Below the pieces are notes generated by a model. It had not been told where the DNA came from. It saw only the letters and a list, made by a program, of their open reading frames with translations, and made no database searches. DNA of 64,000 nt from Lysobacter sp. Root690 (lineage in GTDB: Bacteria; Pseudomonadota; Gammaproteobacteria; Xanthomonadales; Xanthomonadaceae), in the NCBI RefSeq assembly GCF_001427785.1, contig NZ_LMHM01000017.1, positions 245,925 through 309,924 of the forward strand, written 5' to 3'. Of the stretch, positions 1 through 10,288 are shown one piece after another. Position 1 is the stretch's first letter. Each line of letters opens with the position of its first letter. The position numbers were made by a program, and so were the translations under genes.

Positions 1-87
1 ATGTCGGCCGCGTTCCGGCTGGTGGGCGGCGCGAAGTTCACCTCGATCTGGCCGCTGCGCTCGACGCGCAAGTTCACGCTGCCCTGA
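1..87 (+). CDS. C-terminal end of a gene cut by the window edge
   Basis: The first 28 codons in frame 1 have G or C at every third position and end at a TGA at 85-87. Immediately afterwards the third-position bias collapses, which is what the end of a real gene looks like. The fragment is basic and ends in ...RKFTLP. An antisense frame shares the same wobble positions and is also open, but it has no ATG and no bias upstream of 87, so the plus-strand reading is preferred. The product cannot be recognised from 28 residues. Confidence 0.5.
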   Translation: MSAAFRLVGGAKFTSIWPLRSTRKFTLP

Positions 88-858
88 TCGATCGCCTGTG
101 CGTCGTGCACGCGATGCACGCGATCGCATGTCGCGGTCGCGGCCCAAGATGAGGCGACGTGCAAGACGCTGAACGCATGCCGTCGCTGGCGCCCATCGCG
201 AACCAGCGGCGCAAGTCGCGATGCATCATTCGATAACCAGGCCGACCGGCAACGCAAGCAGTCGACGCATCCGCATCGACCGCTTCACACGAGCCATGCA
301 CGCGTCGATTGGACGATCGACCAGCGCCCCTGCTCGTCGTGGACCTGAGTGGCGATCGGTCCACCGTCGTCGCCGAAGTAATGTTTGACCGACCTCGTCG
401 ATGCCGGTCGCTCAGGCGAGTCCGGTCGCATCGGCCAGCCTTCGCTTTCCGCGATCTCAACCGCCAAGGCATAACCACGCGCCGCCGATTGCGCCGGGCG
501 GTCGATGCGATTGAAGTGCGTGCGAATGCGAGAGTGCATGCTGTTCCGGCTGCGCTTGTGGCGACGCGTGAGAACGACGAACCGTGGTCGCGTGAGTACT
601 TGCAGCGATACCACCATAGCAGTCGCCGCGGCCGAGCATGTGACGACCGCGGGCACGAGCGCGCGCGGATCACGGTTAGCTAACACTCGGCGGCGCAGTG
701 TAGGCCGGCGACACGACGCAACGTCGTGGCAGTGACTCAGGCGCGGCGATTGACATTGCCCAACCGCACGAGCCTAGAACTCCCCGCGTTTGTGGGAGAT
801 GCGGCTTAGGCCGTTGATTGGTCCGTTTCTGACGGATCGTAGCGAAGGCGAAATCTTG
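88..858. other. 771-bp stretch with no convincing gene
   Basis: Several frames are open here, but their translations are arginine-rich, low-complexity products of GC-rich DNA, and no frame shows the strong third-position G/C bias of the neighbours. The least implausible is a minus-strand frame listed separately. I see no tRNA, terminator or repeat in this stretch. It could be a decayed gene or an acquired segment of different base composition. Confidence 0.5.
285..539 (-). CDS. doubtful small hypothetical protein (84 aa)
   Basis: A minus-strand frame starts with ATG at 539-537, with a GGAA core about 7 nt upstream. It encodes 84 residues containing a fairly protein-like segment (KHYFGDDGG followed by a QGRW). 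Third-position G/C is only moderate, well below the neighbouring genes, and no family is recognised. It may be a horizontally acquired small gene, a decayed gene or chance. It is listed because it is the only frame in the gap that reads like protein. Confidence 0.2.
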   Translation of the reverse strand: MHSRIRTHFNRIDRPAQSAARGYALAVEIAESEGWPMRPDSPERPASTRSVKHYFGDDGGPIATQVHDEQGRWSIVQSTRAWLV

Positions 859-1341
859 ATGAATACCCCAATGGCCCCGGCCGGCGCGATGGCCGATCCT
901 GCTGCCCGTGCCTTGCCCGAGACGGCGCCGAAAAACCTGCTCGAAGTCGCCGCCGCGCAAGGCTCGTTCTCGATCTTCTGCGATGCGGTGGAACGCGCCG
1001 GCCTGACCGAGCTGCTCAACGGCAACGGCCCGTTCACCGCGTTCATTCCGATCGATGCCGCATTCGGCAAATTGCCCGAGGGCATGCTCGAGACTTTGTT
1101 CCGTCCGGAAAATAAATCACAACTCGCCGACGTGCTGTATGGCCATCTGGTGCCCAAGCGCAAGACGGTGGTCGAGTTCGAACGCTGGGACGCGTTGAAG
1201 ACCGTCAACGGTCGCAACGTCGCGATCCAGTCGGTCAACAAGCAGGTCAGCTTCGGTACCGGCAAGGTCATGTTGCCGAATATCTATTCGAGCAACGCGG
1301 TGATCCACGGTATCGACCGGGTCAACCTGCCGACCAATTAG
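859..1341 (+). CDS. fasciclin (FAS1) domain protein
   Basis: A 160-aa protein made almost entirely of one FAS1 domain (about residues 25-158). Both family signatures are visible: the H1-type segment FTAFIPIDAAF near the middle and the H2-type VIHGIDRVNLP at the C-terminus. FAS1 domains mediate adhesion and, in bacteria, are usually exported or surface proteins. No clear N-terminal signal peptide is seen, because the first residues are Ala/Pro/Met-rich rather than a basic-hydrophobic leader. Location is therefore uncertain. The ATG at 859 is preferred over an upstream ATG at 790 because a purine-rich GAAGGCGAA lies just before it and the extra 23 residues do not look like FAS1. It is monocistronic and separated from the glucan synthase by 166 bp. 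Confidence 0.85.
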   Translation: MNTPMAPAGAMADPAARALPETAPKNLLEVAAAQGSFSIFCDAVERAGLTELLNGNGPFTAFIPIDAAFGKLPEGMLETLFRPENKSQLADVLYGHLVPKRKTVVEFERWDALKTVNGRNVAIQSVNKQVSFGTGKVMLPNIYSSNAVIHGIDRVNLPTN

Positions 1342-1507
1342 TTCTTCCGTCGCGCCGCGCGATCAGTCGATGGCTGGTCGAGCGACGCGTGGTTTAGATG
1401 TTTTATCTACGGTACTTCCTTGGGTCTGCACGCCAACGTTTTCGGCCCCGACAATCCAATCGTCTGAGTCTGGCTGAACCTGGCGACCGCTAAAGTTTGG
1501 ATATCGT

Positions 1508-4500
1508 ATGTCCTATGTGTGGCGAATTCTCAGTCATTGGTTGCGCCTGCACCGGCGTTTGTGGCGCTGGGGGCGGATAGCGAAGGGCAGGCCCTGGCTG
1601 GCCGAGGAACCGTTGCGATCGCGCCTGCTCAGCGCCGAGCAGATGGAGCAGCACGGCAAGGCGCTCGCGCAAAGTCATCGGGTGCAGGCGGCGGAAGGTT
1701 CGGACCTGCTGCTGGCGCGGCTCAAGGACAACGAAGGCGTGCTCGGCGACGCCAGCGCGCTGCTGACCCAGATGGTGCAGGACGAAGTCCGCATCACCCC
1801 GGCCGGCGAGTGGTTGCTCGACAACTATTACCTGATCGAAGAACAGATCCGCACCGCGCGTCGGCATCTGCCCAAAGGCTACAGCCGCGAACTGCCGGCG
1901 CTTAGCGAAGGCCCGGGTACCGGCATGCCGCGCGTCTACGATCTGGCGATGGAGGCCATCGCCCACGGCGACGGCCGTATCGACGCCGAGACGATGACCC
2001 GCTTCGTCGCCGCCTATCAATCGGTCACCCCGCTCAAGCTCGGCGAGCTGTGGGCGATCCCGATCATGCTGCGGCTCGCGCTGATCGAAAACCTGCGGCG
2101 CATGGCGGCGCGGGTGATGCGCGATGGCCTGGACCATCGCCGCGCCGCCGAATGGTCGGAGCGGCTCAACGAGACCGCCGACAACAATCCCAAGGACGTG
2201 GTCTTGATCGTGGCCGACATGGCGCGTTCGGATCCGCCGATGACCGGCGCCTTCGTCGCCGAACTCGCGCGCGGGCTGCACGGCCGCAGCGCGGCGCTGG
2301 CGATGCCGATCAGCTGGATCGACCAATGGCTGACCGATGGCGGCCACAGCGTCGAGGAACTGGTGCGCTCGGAAAGCCAGCAACAGGCATCCGATCAGGT
2401 TTCGATCAGCAACAGCATCGGCAGCCTGCGTTTCCTGGTCAACATGGACTGGCGCGAGTTCGTCGAGACCATGAGCCTGGTCGAACACACCCTGCGCCAG
2501 GATCCGCACGGCGTGTACGCGCTGATGGATTTCAACACCCGCGACATGTATCGGCACGTGGTGGAAAAACTCGCGCGCCGCAGTGGCACCAGCGAGACCG
2601 ACGTGGCCGATATCGTGCTGGAACTGGCGCGCGCCGCCAGTGATGCGCAAGGCAGCAAGGCCCATGTCGGCTATTACCTGATCGATGACGGCACCGCGCA
2701 GATCAAGGAAGCGCTGGCCGCATCCGGGCGCGCGCGCAAGCCGGTGAGCCTGAGCCGGCGGCGGGTGCCGCTGGGCGCGTACCTGCTGCCGATCGGACTG
2801 GTCGCGGCGATATGCACCTACGGCCTGCTGTGGCAGACACGCGATGTATCGATGAACCTGGCGCCGCTGCTGGTGTTGGCGGCACTGGCCTTCATCGCCT
2901 TCAGCGATCTGGGCATTCATCTGGTCAATTGGCTGGCGACGGTGTTGATCGCGCCCAAGCCGTTGCCGCGTCTGGATTACTCCAAGGGCTTGCCGGCGCA
3001 GGCGCGCAGTCTGGTGGTGGTGCCGGCGATGCTGACCAGCGCGCAGGCGATCGATCGTCTGGTCGAAGGCCTGGAAGTGCGCTTCCTCGCCAATCGCGAC
3101 ACCTACCTGCATTTCGCTCTGCTGACCGATTTCCTCGACGCCGACGAGCAGACCCTGCCCGGCGACGAAGCGTTGGTCGCGCACGCGGCGCAGCACATCG
3201 AACGCCTCAACGGCCGCTACGCCGGCGAGCGCGGCGACCTGTTCTTCCTGCTCCATCGGCCGCGCCTGTGGAACGCGCAGGAACGCAAATGGATGGGCCT
3301 GGAGCGCAAGCGCGGCAAACTCGCCGCGCTCAACCGACTGCTGCGCGGCGATTCGCGCGAATCGTTCTCGCAAGTCACCGGCAACACCGAGGTGCTGGAG
3401 AACGTGCGCTACGTCATCACCCTGGACACCGACACGCGCCTGCCGCGCGATGCCGCGCGTGAATTCATCGCGACCTTGTCGCATCCGCTCAATCAGGCGC
3501 GCTTCGACGAGCGCCGCCAGCGCGTCACCCGCGGCTACGGCATCCTGCAGCCGAGCGTCGGCAGCGGCATGAGCGAACGCCGCGGCTCGCGCTATGCGCG
3601 CATGTTCGGCAGCGAGGCGGGCATCGATCCGTACACCCGGATCGTCTCGGACGTTTATCAGGACCTGTTCGCTGAAGGCTCGTTCGTCGGCAAGGGCATC
3701 TACGACGTCGACGCGTTCGAGTACGCGCTGGCCGATCGCCTGCCCGACAACCGCGTGCTCAGCCACGATCTGCTCGAAGGCTGTTACGCGCGCGCTGGTC
3801 TGATCAGCGACGTGCGCCTGTTCGAGGATTATCCCTCGCGCTACGCGGCCGATGTGAAGCGCCGTTACCGCTGGATCCGCGGCGACTGGCAGCTGCTGCC
3901 GTGGCTGTTGCCGTGGGTGCCGCGCATGCACGGCGGCTTCGAACGCAACCCGCTGTCGTGGCTGTCGCGCGGCAAGCTGCTCGACAATTTGCGCCGCAGT
4001 CTGGTCCCGGCCGCGGCGCTCGCGCTGCTGGTCTGGGGTTGGGCCACCTTGCCGCAGCCATTGGCATGGACCTTGTGGCTGCTCGCGTTGTGGCTGGCGC
4101 CGATGCTGGTGCTGGCCGGCTGGGAACTGCTGCGGCGTCCGTCCGACATGGCGCTGGAAACCCATCTGGTCCAGGTCGGCGGTTCGCTTGCGCGGCAATT
4201 GCAACGCGCCTTCGTGACCCTGGCCTGCCTGCCGTTCGAAGCGTTCTTCGCGCTCGGCGCGATTGCCCGCACCTTGTGGCGGATGACGATCAGCCATCGC
4301 CGCCTGCTGCAATGGAATCCGTCCAGCGAGGTCGAGCGCAGTCTCGGCGATCGCTTCGGCGCGGAACTGCGCGAGATGTGGTCCGCGCCGGTGTTCGCGA
4401 TCGCGGTCGCGGCGCTGCTGGCGCGGGTGCAGCCGACCTCGCTGTGGATCGCCGCGCCGTGGCTCGCCGCGTGGTTGATCTCGCCGCTGTTGATGGCGTG

Positions 4501-7500
4501 GCTGGGACGTCCGCCCAAGCAGCGGCGCGCCGGTCTGTCGCATACGCAGGTGCGTTTCCTCGGCCGCCTGGCCCGCCGCACCTGGGCATTCTTCGAGGTG
4601 CATATCCGCGCCGAGGATCATTGGCTGCCGCCGGACAATTTCCAGGAACATCCCACGCCGGTGGTGGCGCGGCGCACCTCGCCGACCAATATCGGCCTGT
4701 CGCTGCTGGCCAACCTGAGCGCCTACGACCTGGGCTATGTGCAGGCCGGCGCGGTGGTCGAACGCACGCGCCTGGCACTGGCCACGCTGGAAACCTTGCC
4801 GCGCCATCGCGGGCATTTCTACAACTGGTACGACACCGAAACCCTGCAGCCGCTGCCGCCGCGCTACATCTCCACGGTCGACAGCGGCAATCTTGCCGCG
4901 CATTTGCTGACCTTGCGTCAGGGCCTGCTCGGGTTGATCGACGAACCGGTGCTCAGCGCGGTGGTGTTCCAGGGGCTGGCCGACACCTGCGGCGTGCTCG
5001 AGGAAAACCTGCGAAATGCGCAGGGCGCGGCCAAGTCGCCGGCGCAAAGCCAGGCCGCGGCCGCGTTCCGCGAGCGGATCGACGCGATCCTGGCCGAACC
5101 GCCGCGGGCGCCGGACGAGATCGAACGCGTTCTATCGGAGTTGTTGTCGCTGGCTCAAGCGATCGAATCGAGCCGCGGCGAACCCGACAGCGCAAGCGAC
5201 GACGACACCACCTCGCGCTGGCCGCGCGCGTTGATCGACGCGTGTCGCGACGCCTTGCAGGAACTGTCCGACTTCCTGCCCGCGCACGCCGTGCCGGCGC
5301 AACCGTCCGCCGACGAGCCCGAATCCACGCTCGGCGCGGCCGCCATTCCCAGCCTGCGCGACCTGCTGCGGCAGTCGGACAACAGCGAGGTGCGCGAACG
5401 CGCGCGCCGCCGCATCCGCGAACTCGAGCGCCTGGCGCATATCGCCGGCCAGTTCTCGTTGATGGAATACGAGTTCCTGTACGACCGCGGCCGCCATCTG
5501 CTGGCGATCGGCTACAACGTCGACGAACGTCGACTCGATGCGGGCTATTACGACCTGCTGGCGTCGGAAGCGCGCTTGACCAGCTTCGTCGCCATCGCCC
5601 AGAGCCAATTGCCGCAGGAGACTTGGTTCTCGCTGGGCCGTCTGCTGACCGAGATCGACAGCGGCGCGACCTTGCTGTCGTGGAGCGGCTCGATGTTCGA
5701 GTACCTGATGCCGCAGCTGGTGATGCCGAGTTATCCGGACACCTTGCTCGATCAGACCGCGCAGCACGCGGTGCTGGCGCAGATCCATTACGGCCGCCAG
5801 CGCGACGTGCCGTGGGGGATTTCCGAATCGGGCTACAACACCGTCGACACGCGCATGAACTATCAGTACCGCGCGTTCGGCGTACCGGGACTCGGGCTCA
5901 AGCGCGGTCTCGGCCAGGACCTGGTGATCGCGCCCTACGCGAGCATCATGGCGCTGATGGTGATGCCCGAGGCGGCTTGCCAGAACCTGCAGCGTCTGAC
6001 CGATCTCGGCTTCGGCGGCGAATTCGGCCTGTACGAGGCCATCGACTACACCCCGGCGCGAGTGCCGCGTGGCCAGACCCATGCGGTGGTGCGTTCGTTC
6101 ATGGCCCATCACCAGGGCATGGGCCTGCTCGCGCTCGACTATCTGCTGCGCGACCAACCGATGCAGAAGCGCTTCGTCGCCGACGCCGAATTCCAGGCGA
6201 CCTTGCTGCTGCTGCAGGAACGCATCCCGCGCACCGGCGTGTTCCATCCGCACGAAGCCGAGGCGAGTGGCGCGCGCGCCGCGCCGCCGGTGACCGAGAC
6301 CCAGCTACGGGTGTTCCGCAATCCCGCGACCGCGCGGCCGGCCGTGCAGTTGTTGTCGAACGGTCGCTATCACGGTCTGTTGAGCAGCGCCGGCGGCGGT
6401 TACAGCCGCCTGGGCGACATGGCGGTCACGCGCTGGCGCGAGGATTCCACCCGCGATCATTGGGGCGCGTTCTGCTATCTGCGCGATGTCGACACCGGCG
6501 AATACTGGTCGGCGACCCATCAGCCGACCTGCGTGCCGGTCGAGCATTACGAGGCGATCTTCTCCGACGCCAAGGCCGAGTTCCGCGGGCGCAAGAACCG
6601 CTACGAAACCCATCTGGAGATCGCCATCTCCGCCGAGGACGATATCGAGCTGCGCCGGCTGCGGGTGAGCAATCATTCGCGTCGCACCCGCACCATCGAG
6701 ATCACCACCTACGCCGAAGTGGTGCTGGCGCCGGCGCTGTCCGACGAACTGCATCCGGCCTTCAGCAATCTGTTCGTGCAGTCGCAGATCGACCGCGACA
6801 AGCAGGCCTTGCTGTGCACACGCCGGCCGCGCGCGCACGACGAAGTGCCGCCGTGGATGTTCCACCTGATCGCGGTCCACGACGCCGACATCGGCCAGAT
6901 TTCCTACGAGACCGATCGCGCCCGTTTCATCGGCCGCGGCAACACCCCGCGCACGCCGCAGGCGATGAGCGGCGATGCCGCGTTGTCGGATTCGGTCGGC
7001 TCGGTGCTCGATCCGATCGTCGCGATCCGCACCCGCATCGAACTCGCGCCGGACCAGACCGCGATCATCGACATGGTCACCGGCGTCGGCGCCGATCGCG
7101 CCGCCTGCACCGCGCTGATCGATCGTTATCGCGACCGGCGCCTGGCCGATCGCGTGTTCGATCTGGCCTGGACGCACAGCCAGGTCGTGCGCCGCCAGAT
7201 CAACGCCTCGCAGGCCGATGCGCAGTTGTACGAGCGCCTGGCCGGTTCGATGGTGTATGCGCATCCCTACCTGCGCGCCGAACAATCGGTGCTGCTGCAG
7301 AACCGCCGCGGTCAGTCGGGTCTGTGGGGGCATTCGATTTCCGGCGATTTCCCGATCGTGCTGTTGCAGATCAGCGAGGCCGACAACATCGAGCTGGTCC
7401 GGCAGATGGTGCAGGCGCATGCGTATTGGCGCCTGAAGGGGCTCAATGTCGATCTGGTGATCTGGAACGAAGAACAAAGCGGCTATCGCCAACAGTTGCA

Positions 7501-10288
7501 GGAACAGATCCTGGGTCTGGTCTCGGCCGGTCCGGAAGGCAGCGTGCTTGACCGGCCCGGCGGTATCTTCGTGCGGCCGATCCAGCAGATGTCGCAGGAA
7601 GACCGGATCCTGTTGCAGGCGGTGGCGCGGGTCATCATCAGCGACAAGCGCGGCACCCTTGCCGCGCAGGTTAGCCGGCACGTGCCGCCCGATCGCGGCG
7701 CGACCTTGCTGTGGCCCGACGGTGCGCCGGTCGCGACGGATCTGGCAGCGCTGCCCGCTCCGGCTGCAATCGACGAGTCGGGCGTGTTGCTGGGCCTGCC
7801 GCCGCCGCACGTCGACAGCGACGACGACAGCCGCTTCGACAGCTGGCCATTCGAACCGGTCAGCGCATCGTTGAATTTCGACAACGGCACCGGCGCGTTC
7901 GCGGCCGATGCGCGCGAGTACGTGATCGAGCTGCGCGAAGGCGAGCCCACGCCGGCGCCGTGGTCGAACGTGATGGCCAATGCGCAACTGGGCACGGTGG
8001 TCAGCGAAAGCGCGCCGGGTTACACCTGGTTCGAGAACGCGCACGAATTCAGGCTGACGCCGTGGCATAACGACCCGGTCGCCGACACCGGCGGCGAAGC
8101 CTTCTATCTGCGCGACGAAGACACCGGCCGGGTGTGGTCGCCGATGCCGCTGCCGTGTCGCGGCCGCGGCGCGTACCGCACCCGCCACGGCTTCGGTTAC
8201 AGCGTGTACGAGCATGTCGAGGACGGCATCGCCAGCGAGCTGTGGGTGTATGTCGGGCTGGAAGACGCGGTCAAATACTCGGTGCTCAAGCTGCGCAATC
8301 GCTCCGATCGCACGCGCCGGGTCACCGCGACCGGTTATGTCGAATGGGTGCTCGGCGACATCCGCGCGCGTTCGCAGATGCACGTGGTCAGCGAAATCGA
8401 CCCGGCCAGCGGCGCGTTGACCGCGCGCAATCCGTACAACACCGAGTTCGAAGGGCGCATGGCGTTCTTCGACACCGACAGCGACGGCTGCACCTACACC
8501 GCCGACCGCACCGAGTTCATCGGCCGCAACGGCGACCTGGGCCGTCCGGCGGCGATGCTCAACGAACGTCTGTCCGGGCGCCTCGGCGTCGGCCTGGATC
8601 CGTGCGCGGCGATCCAGGTGCCGGCGTCGCTAGTCCCGGACGAAACCTGCGAGATCGTGTTCCGCCTCGGCGCGGCCGGCGATGCCGCGAGCGCAGCGCA
8701 GTTGATTGATCGCTGCAAGGGCGAGTCCGCGGCTTACGACGCGCTCGATGCGGTGCGCATGCATTGGACCCGCACCCTGGGCGCGATCCGGGTCGAAACG
8801 CCTGATCCGAGCGTGGACGCGCTGGTTAACGGCTGGCTGCCGTATCAGGCACTGGCCTGCCGTTATGTCGCGCGCAGCGGCTATTACCAGTCCGGCGGCG
8901 CGTTCGGTTTCCGCGATCAGCTGCAGGACACCATGGCGACCGTGCATGCGCGGCCGGCGCTGAGTCGCGAGCATCTGCTGCTGAGCGCGGAACATCAGTT
9001 CCCGCAGGGCGACGTCATGCACTGGTGGCACCCGCCGCAGAATCGCGGCGTGCGCACGCGCTGCTCCGACGATTTCCTGTGGTTGCCGCTGGCGGCTTGC
9101 CGCTATCTGCAGGTCACCGGCGACATGAGCCTGCTCAACGAACAGGTCGGCTTTGTAGAGGGCCGCGCGCTCAACGCCGACGAGGAGTCGTACTACGACC
9201 GGCCGTGGACCACCGATCGCCGGCAGCCGTTCTACGACCATTGCGTGCTCGCCTTGCAGCGCGGCATGGAGTTGCTCGGCGAGCGCGGTCTGCCGCTGAT
9301 CGGCAGTGGCGATTGGAACGACGGCATGAATCTGGTCGGCCTGGCCGGCCGCGGCGAAAGCGTGTGGCTGGGCTTCTTCCTGTTCGATACCTTGAACCGC
9401 TTCGAGCCGATCGCGCGCGCGCGCGGCGATGCCGCGTTCGCCGATGCCTGTGTCGAGGCGGCCAAACGCCTGCGCGACAATCTGCAAAAGCATGCTTGGG
9501 ACGGCGAGTGGTACCGGCGCGCGTGGTTCGACGACGGCACCCCGCTGGGCACGCACGAGGGCGACGAATGCCGGATCGATTCGATCTCGCAAAGCTGGTC
9601 GGTGCTGTCGGGCGCGGCCGATCCGCAGCGCGCGCGCCAGGCGATGGATTCGCTCGATCGCCATCTGGTGCGGCGCGACGCCGGCCTGATCCAGTTGCTC
9701 GATCCGCCGTTCGACAAGACCGTCAAGGACCCGGGCTACATCCGCGGCTACGTGCCCGGCGTGCGCGAGAACGGCGGCCAGTACACCCATGCCGCGGTGT
9801 GGGCGGCGATGGCCTTCGCCGAGTTGGGCGACGGCGCGCGCGCGTGGGAACTCGCGCGCATGATCAACCCGATCCATCACACCGCCGACGCCGCCGCGAC
9901 CGCGCGCTACAAGGTCGAACCCTACGTGCTCGCCGCCGATGTCTATGGCGTGGCGCCGCACACGGGCCGCGGCGGCTGGACCTGGTACACCGGGTCGGCC
10001 GGCTGGATGTATCGCTTGCTGACCGAATCGCTGCTCGGTCTGAATCGACGTGGCGACCGCTTGGAACTGGCGCCGTGCATTCCGCCCGATTGGACGCAGT
10101 ACAAGATGCATTACCGCTATCGCGAGACGCCGTATCTGATCCAGGTGCGGCAGGTCGAAGCCGGTAGTGATGAGGACGTTGCCGGTGTGAAACTCGATGG
10201 CGTCAGTCAAGACGGAATGAGCTTCCCGCTGGTCGATGACGGCGCATTGCATCAGGTCGAAGTGACCTGGCCGCGGGCGGCCTCATGA
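1508..10288 (+). CDS. ndvB: cyclic beta-1,2-glucan synthase (NdvB/ChvB/Cgs type), 2926 aa
   Basis: A giant inner-membrane enzyme that primes, elongates and cyclises beta-1,2-glucans from UDP-glucose. These osmoregulated periplasmic glucans are linked to stress, biofilm and host interaction in relatives. Domain order matches the family. A hydrophobic pair lies around 415-475. A GT84-like glycosyltransferase follows, with DTD near 640 and RRYRW then RGDWQ near 785. A multi-span membrane block covers roughly 815-1000. A glycoamylase-like domain spans about 1040-1540 and includes PWGISESGYN near 1434. Two GH94-type beta-sandwich/helical modules complete the protein, with the phosphorylase acid motif GSGDWNDGMN near 2600 and late GGWTWYTGSAGW. 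GH94 domains control ring size in the family. The length is at the usual 2800-2900 or slightly above, with no frameshift. The start lacks a strong Shine-Dalgarno sequence. The stop overlaps the next start (ATGA). Confidence 0.95.
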   Translation: MSYVWRILSHWLRLHRRLWRWGRIAKGRPWLAEEPLRSRLLSAEQMEQHGKALAQSHRVQAAEGSDLLLARLKDNEGVLGDASALLTQMVQDEVRITPAGEWLLDNYYLIEEQIRTARRHLPKGYSRELPALSEGPGTGMPRVYDLAMEAIAHGDGRIDAETMTRFVAAYQSVTPLKLGELWAIPIMLRLALIENLRRMAARVMRDGLDHRRAAEWSERLNETADNNPKDVVLIVADMARSDPPMTGAFVAELARGLHGRSAALAMPISWIDQWLTDGGHSVEELVRSESQQQASDQVSISNSIGSLRFLVNMDWREFVETMSLVEHTLRQDPHGVYALMDFNTRDMYRHVVEKLARRSGTSETDVADIVLELARAASDAQGSKAHVGYYLIDDGTAQIKEALAASGRARKPVSLSRRRVPLGAYLLPIGLVAAICTYGLLWQTRDVSMNLAPLLVLAALAFIAFSDLGIHLVNWLATVLIAPKPLPRLDYSKGLPAQARSLVVVPAMLTSAQAIDRLVEGLEVRFLANRDTYLHFALLTDFLDADEQTLPGDEALVAHAAQHIERLNGRYAGERGDLFFLLHRPRLWNAQERKWMGLERKRGKLAALNRLLRGDSRESFSQVTGNTEVLENVRYVITLDTDTRLPRDAAREFIATLSHPLNQARFDERRQRVTRGYGILQPSVGSGMSERRGSRYARMFGSEAGIDPYTRIVSDVYQDLFAEGSFVGKGIYDVDAFEYALADRLPDNRVLSHDLLEGCYARAGLISDVRLFEDYPSRYAADVKRRYRWIRGDWQLLPWLLPWVPRMHGGFERNPLSWLSRGKLLDNLRRSLVPAAALALLVWGWATLPQPLAWTLWLLALWLAPMLVLAGWELLRRPSDMALETHLVQVGGSLARQLQRAFVTLACLPFEAFFALGAIARTLWRMTISHRRLLQWNPSSEVERSLGDRFGAELREMWSAPVFAIAVAALLARVQPTSLWIAAPWLAAWLISPLLMAWLGRPPKQRRAGLSHTQVRFLGRLARRTWAFFEVHIRAEDHWLPPDNFQEHPTPVVARRTSPTNIGLSLLANLSAYDLGYVQAGAVVERTRLALATLETLPRHRGHFYNWYDTETLQPLPPRYISTVDSGNLAAHLLTLRQGLLGLIDEPVLSAVVFQGLADTCGVLEENLRNAQGAAKSPAQSQAAAAFRERIDAILAEPPRAPDEIERVLSELLSLAQAIESSRGEPDSASDDDTTSRWPRALIDACRDALQELSDFLPAHAVPAQPSADEPESTLGAAAIPSLRDLLRQSDNSEVRERARRRIRELERLAHIAGQFSLMEYEFLYDRGRHLLAIGYNVDERRLDAGYYDLLASEARLTSFVAIAQSQLPQETWFSLGRLLTEIDSGATLLSWSGSMFEYLMPQLVMPSYPDTLLDQTAQHAVLAQIHYGRQRDVPWGISESGYNTVDTRMNYQYRAFGVPGLGLKRGLGQDLVIAPYASIMALMVMPEAACQNLQRLTDLGFGGEFGLYEAIDYTPARVPRGQTHAVVRSFMAHHQGMGLLALDYLLRDQPMQKRFVADAEFQATLLLLQERIPRTGVFHPHEAEASGARAAPPVTETQLRVFRNPATARPAVQLLSNGRYHGLLSSAGGGYSRLGDMAVTRWREDSTRDHWGAFCYLRDVDTGEYWSATHQPTCVPVEHYEAIFSDAKAEFRGRKNRYETHLEIAISAEDDIELRRLRVSNHSRRTRTIEITTYAEVVLAPALSDELHPAFSNLFVQSQIDRDKQALLCTRRPRAHDEVPPWMFHLIAVHDADIGQISYETDRARFIGRGNTPRTPQAMSGDAALSDSVGSVLDPIVAIRTRIELAPDQTAIIDMVTGVGADRAACTALIDRYRDRRLADRVFDLAWTHSQVVRRQINASQADAQLYERLAGSMVYAHPYLRAEQSVLLQNRRGQSGLWGHSISGDFPIVLLQISEADNIELVRQMVQAHAYWRLKGLNVDLVIWNEEQSGYRQQLQEQILGLVSAGPEGSVLDRPGGIFVRPIQQMSQEDRILLQAVARVIISDKRGTLAAQVSRHVPPDRGATLLWPDGAPVATDLAALPAPAAIDESGVLLGLPPPHVDSDDDSRFDSWPFEPVSASLNFDNGTGAFAADAREYVIELREGEPTPAPWSNVMANAQLGTVVSESAPGYTWFENAHEFRLTPWHNDPVADTGGEAFYLRDEDTGRVWSPMPLPCRGRGAYRTRHGFGYSVYEHVEDGIASELWVYVGLEDAVKYSVLKLRNRSDRTRRVTATGYVEWVLGDIRARSQMHVVSEIDPASGALTARNPYNTEFEGRMAFFDTDSDGCTYTADRTEFIGRNGDLGRPAAMLNERLSGRLGVGLDPCAAIQVPASLVPDETCEIVFRLGAAGDAASAAQLIDRCKGESAAYDALDAVRMHWTRTLGAIRVETPDPSVDALVNGWLPYQALACRYVARSGYYQSGGAFGFRDQLQDTMATVHARPALSREHLLLSAEHQFPQGDVMHWWHPPQNRGVRTRCSDDFLWLPLAACRYLQVTGDMSLLNEQVGFVEGRALNADEESYYDRPWTTDRRQPFYDHCVLALQRGMELLGERGLPLIGSGDWNDGMNLVGLAGRGESVWLGFFLFDTLNRFEPIARARGDAAFADACVEAAKRLRDNLQKHAWDGEWYRRAWFDDGTPLGTHEGDECRIDSISQSWSVLSGAADPQRARQAMDSLDRHLVRRDAGLIQLLDPPFDKTVKDPGYIRGYVPGVRENGGQYTHAAVWAAMAFAELGDGARAWELARMINPIHHTADAAATARYKVEPYVLAADVYGVAPHTGRGGWTWYTGSAGWMYRLLTESLLGLNRRGDRLELAPCIPPDWTQYKMHYRYRETPYLIQVRQVEAGSDEDVAGVKLDGVSQDGMSFPLVDDGALHQVEVTWPRAAS

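Noticed and set aside
1490..5047. Very long minus-strand open frame opposite the glucan synthase
   Set aside because: It is an antisense shadow: Gln/Arg/His-rich, low-complexity translation with no domain, while the plus strand encodes clear catalytic motifs.
3901..7551. 1216-codon plus-strand frame inside the glucan synthase
   Set aside because: Out-of-frame shadow with Arg/Ala/Gly-rich translation; the true frame carries the family motifs without interruption.
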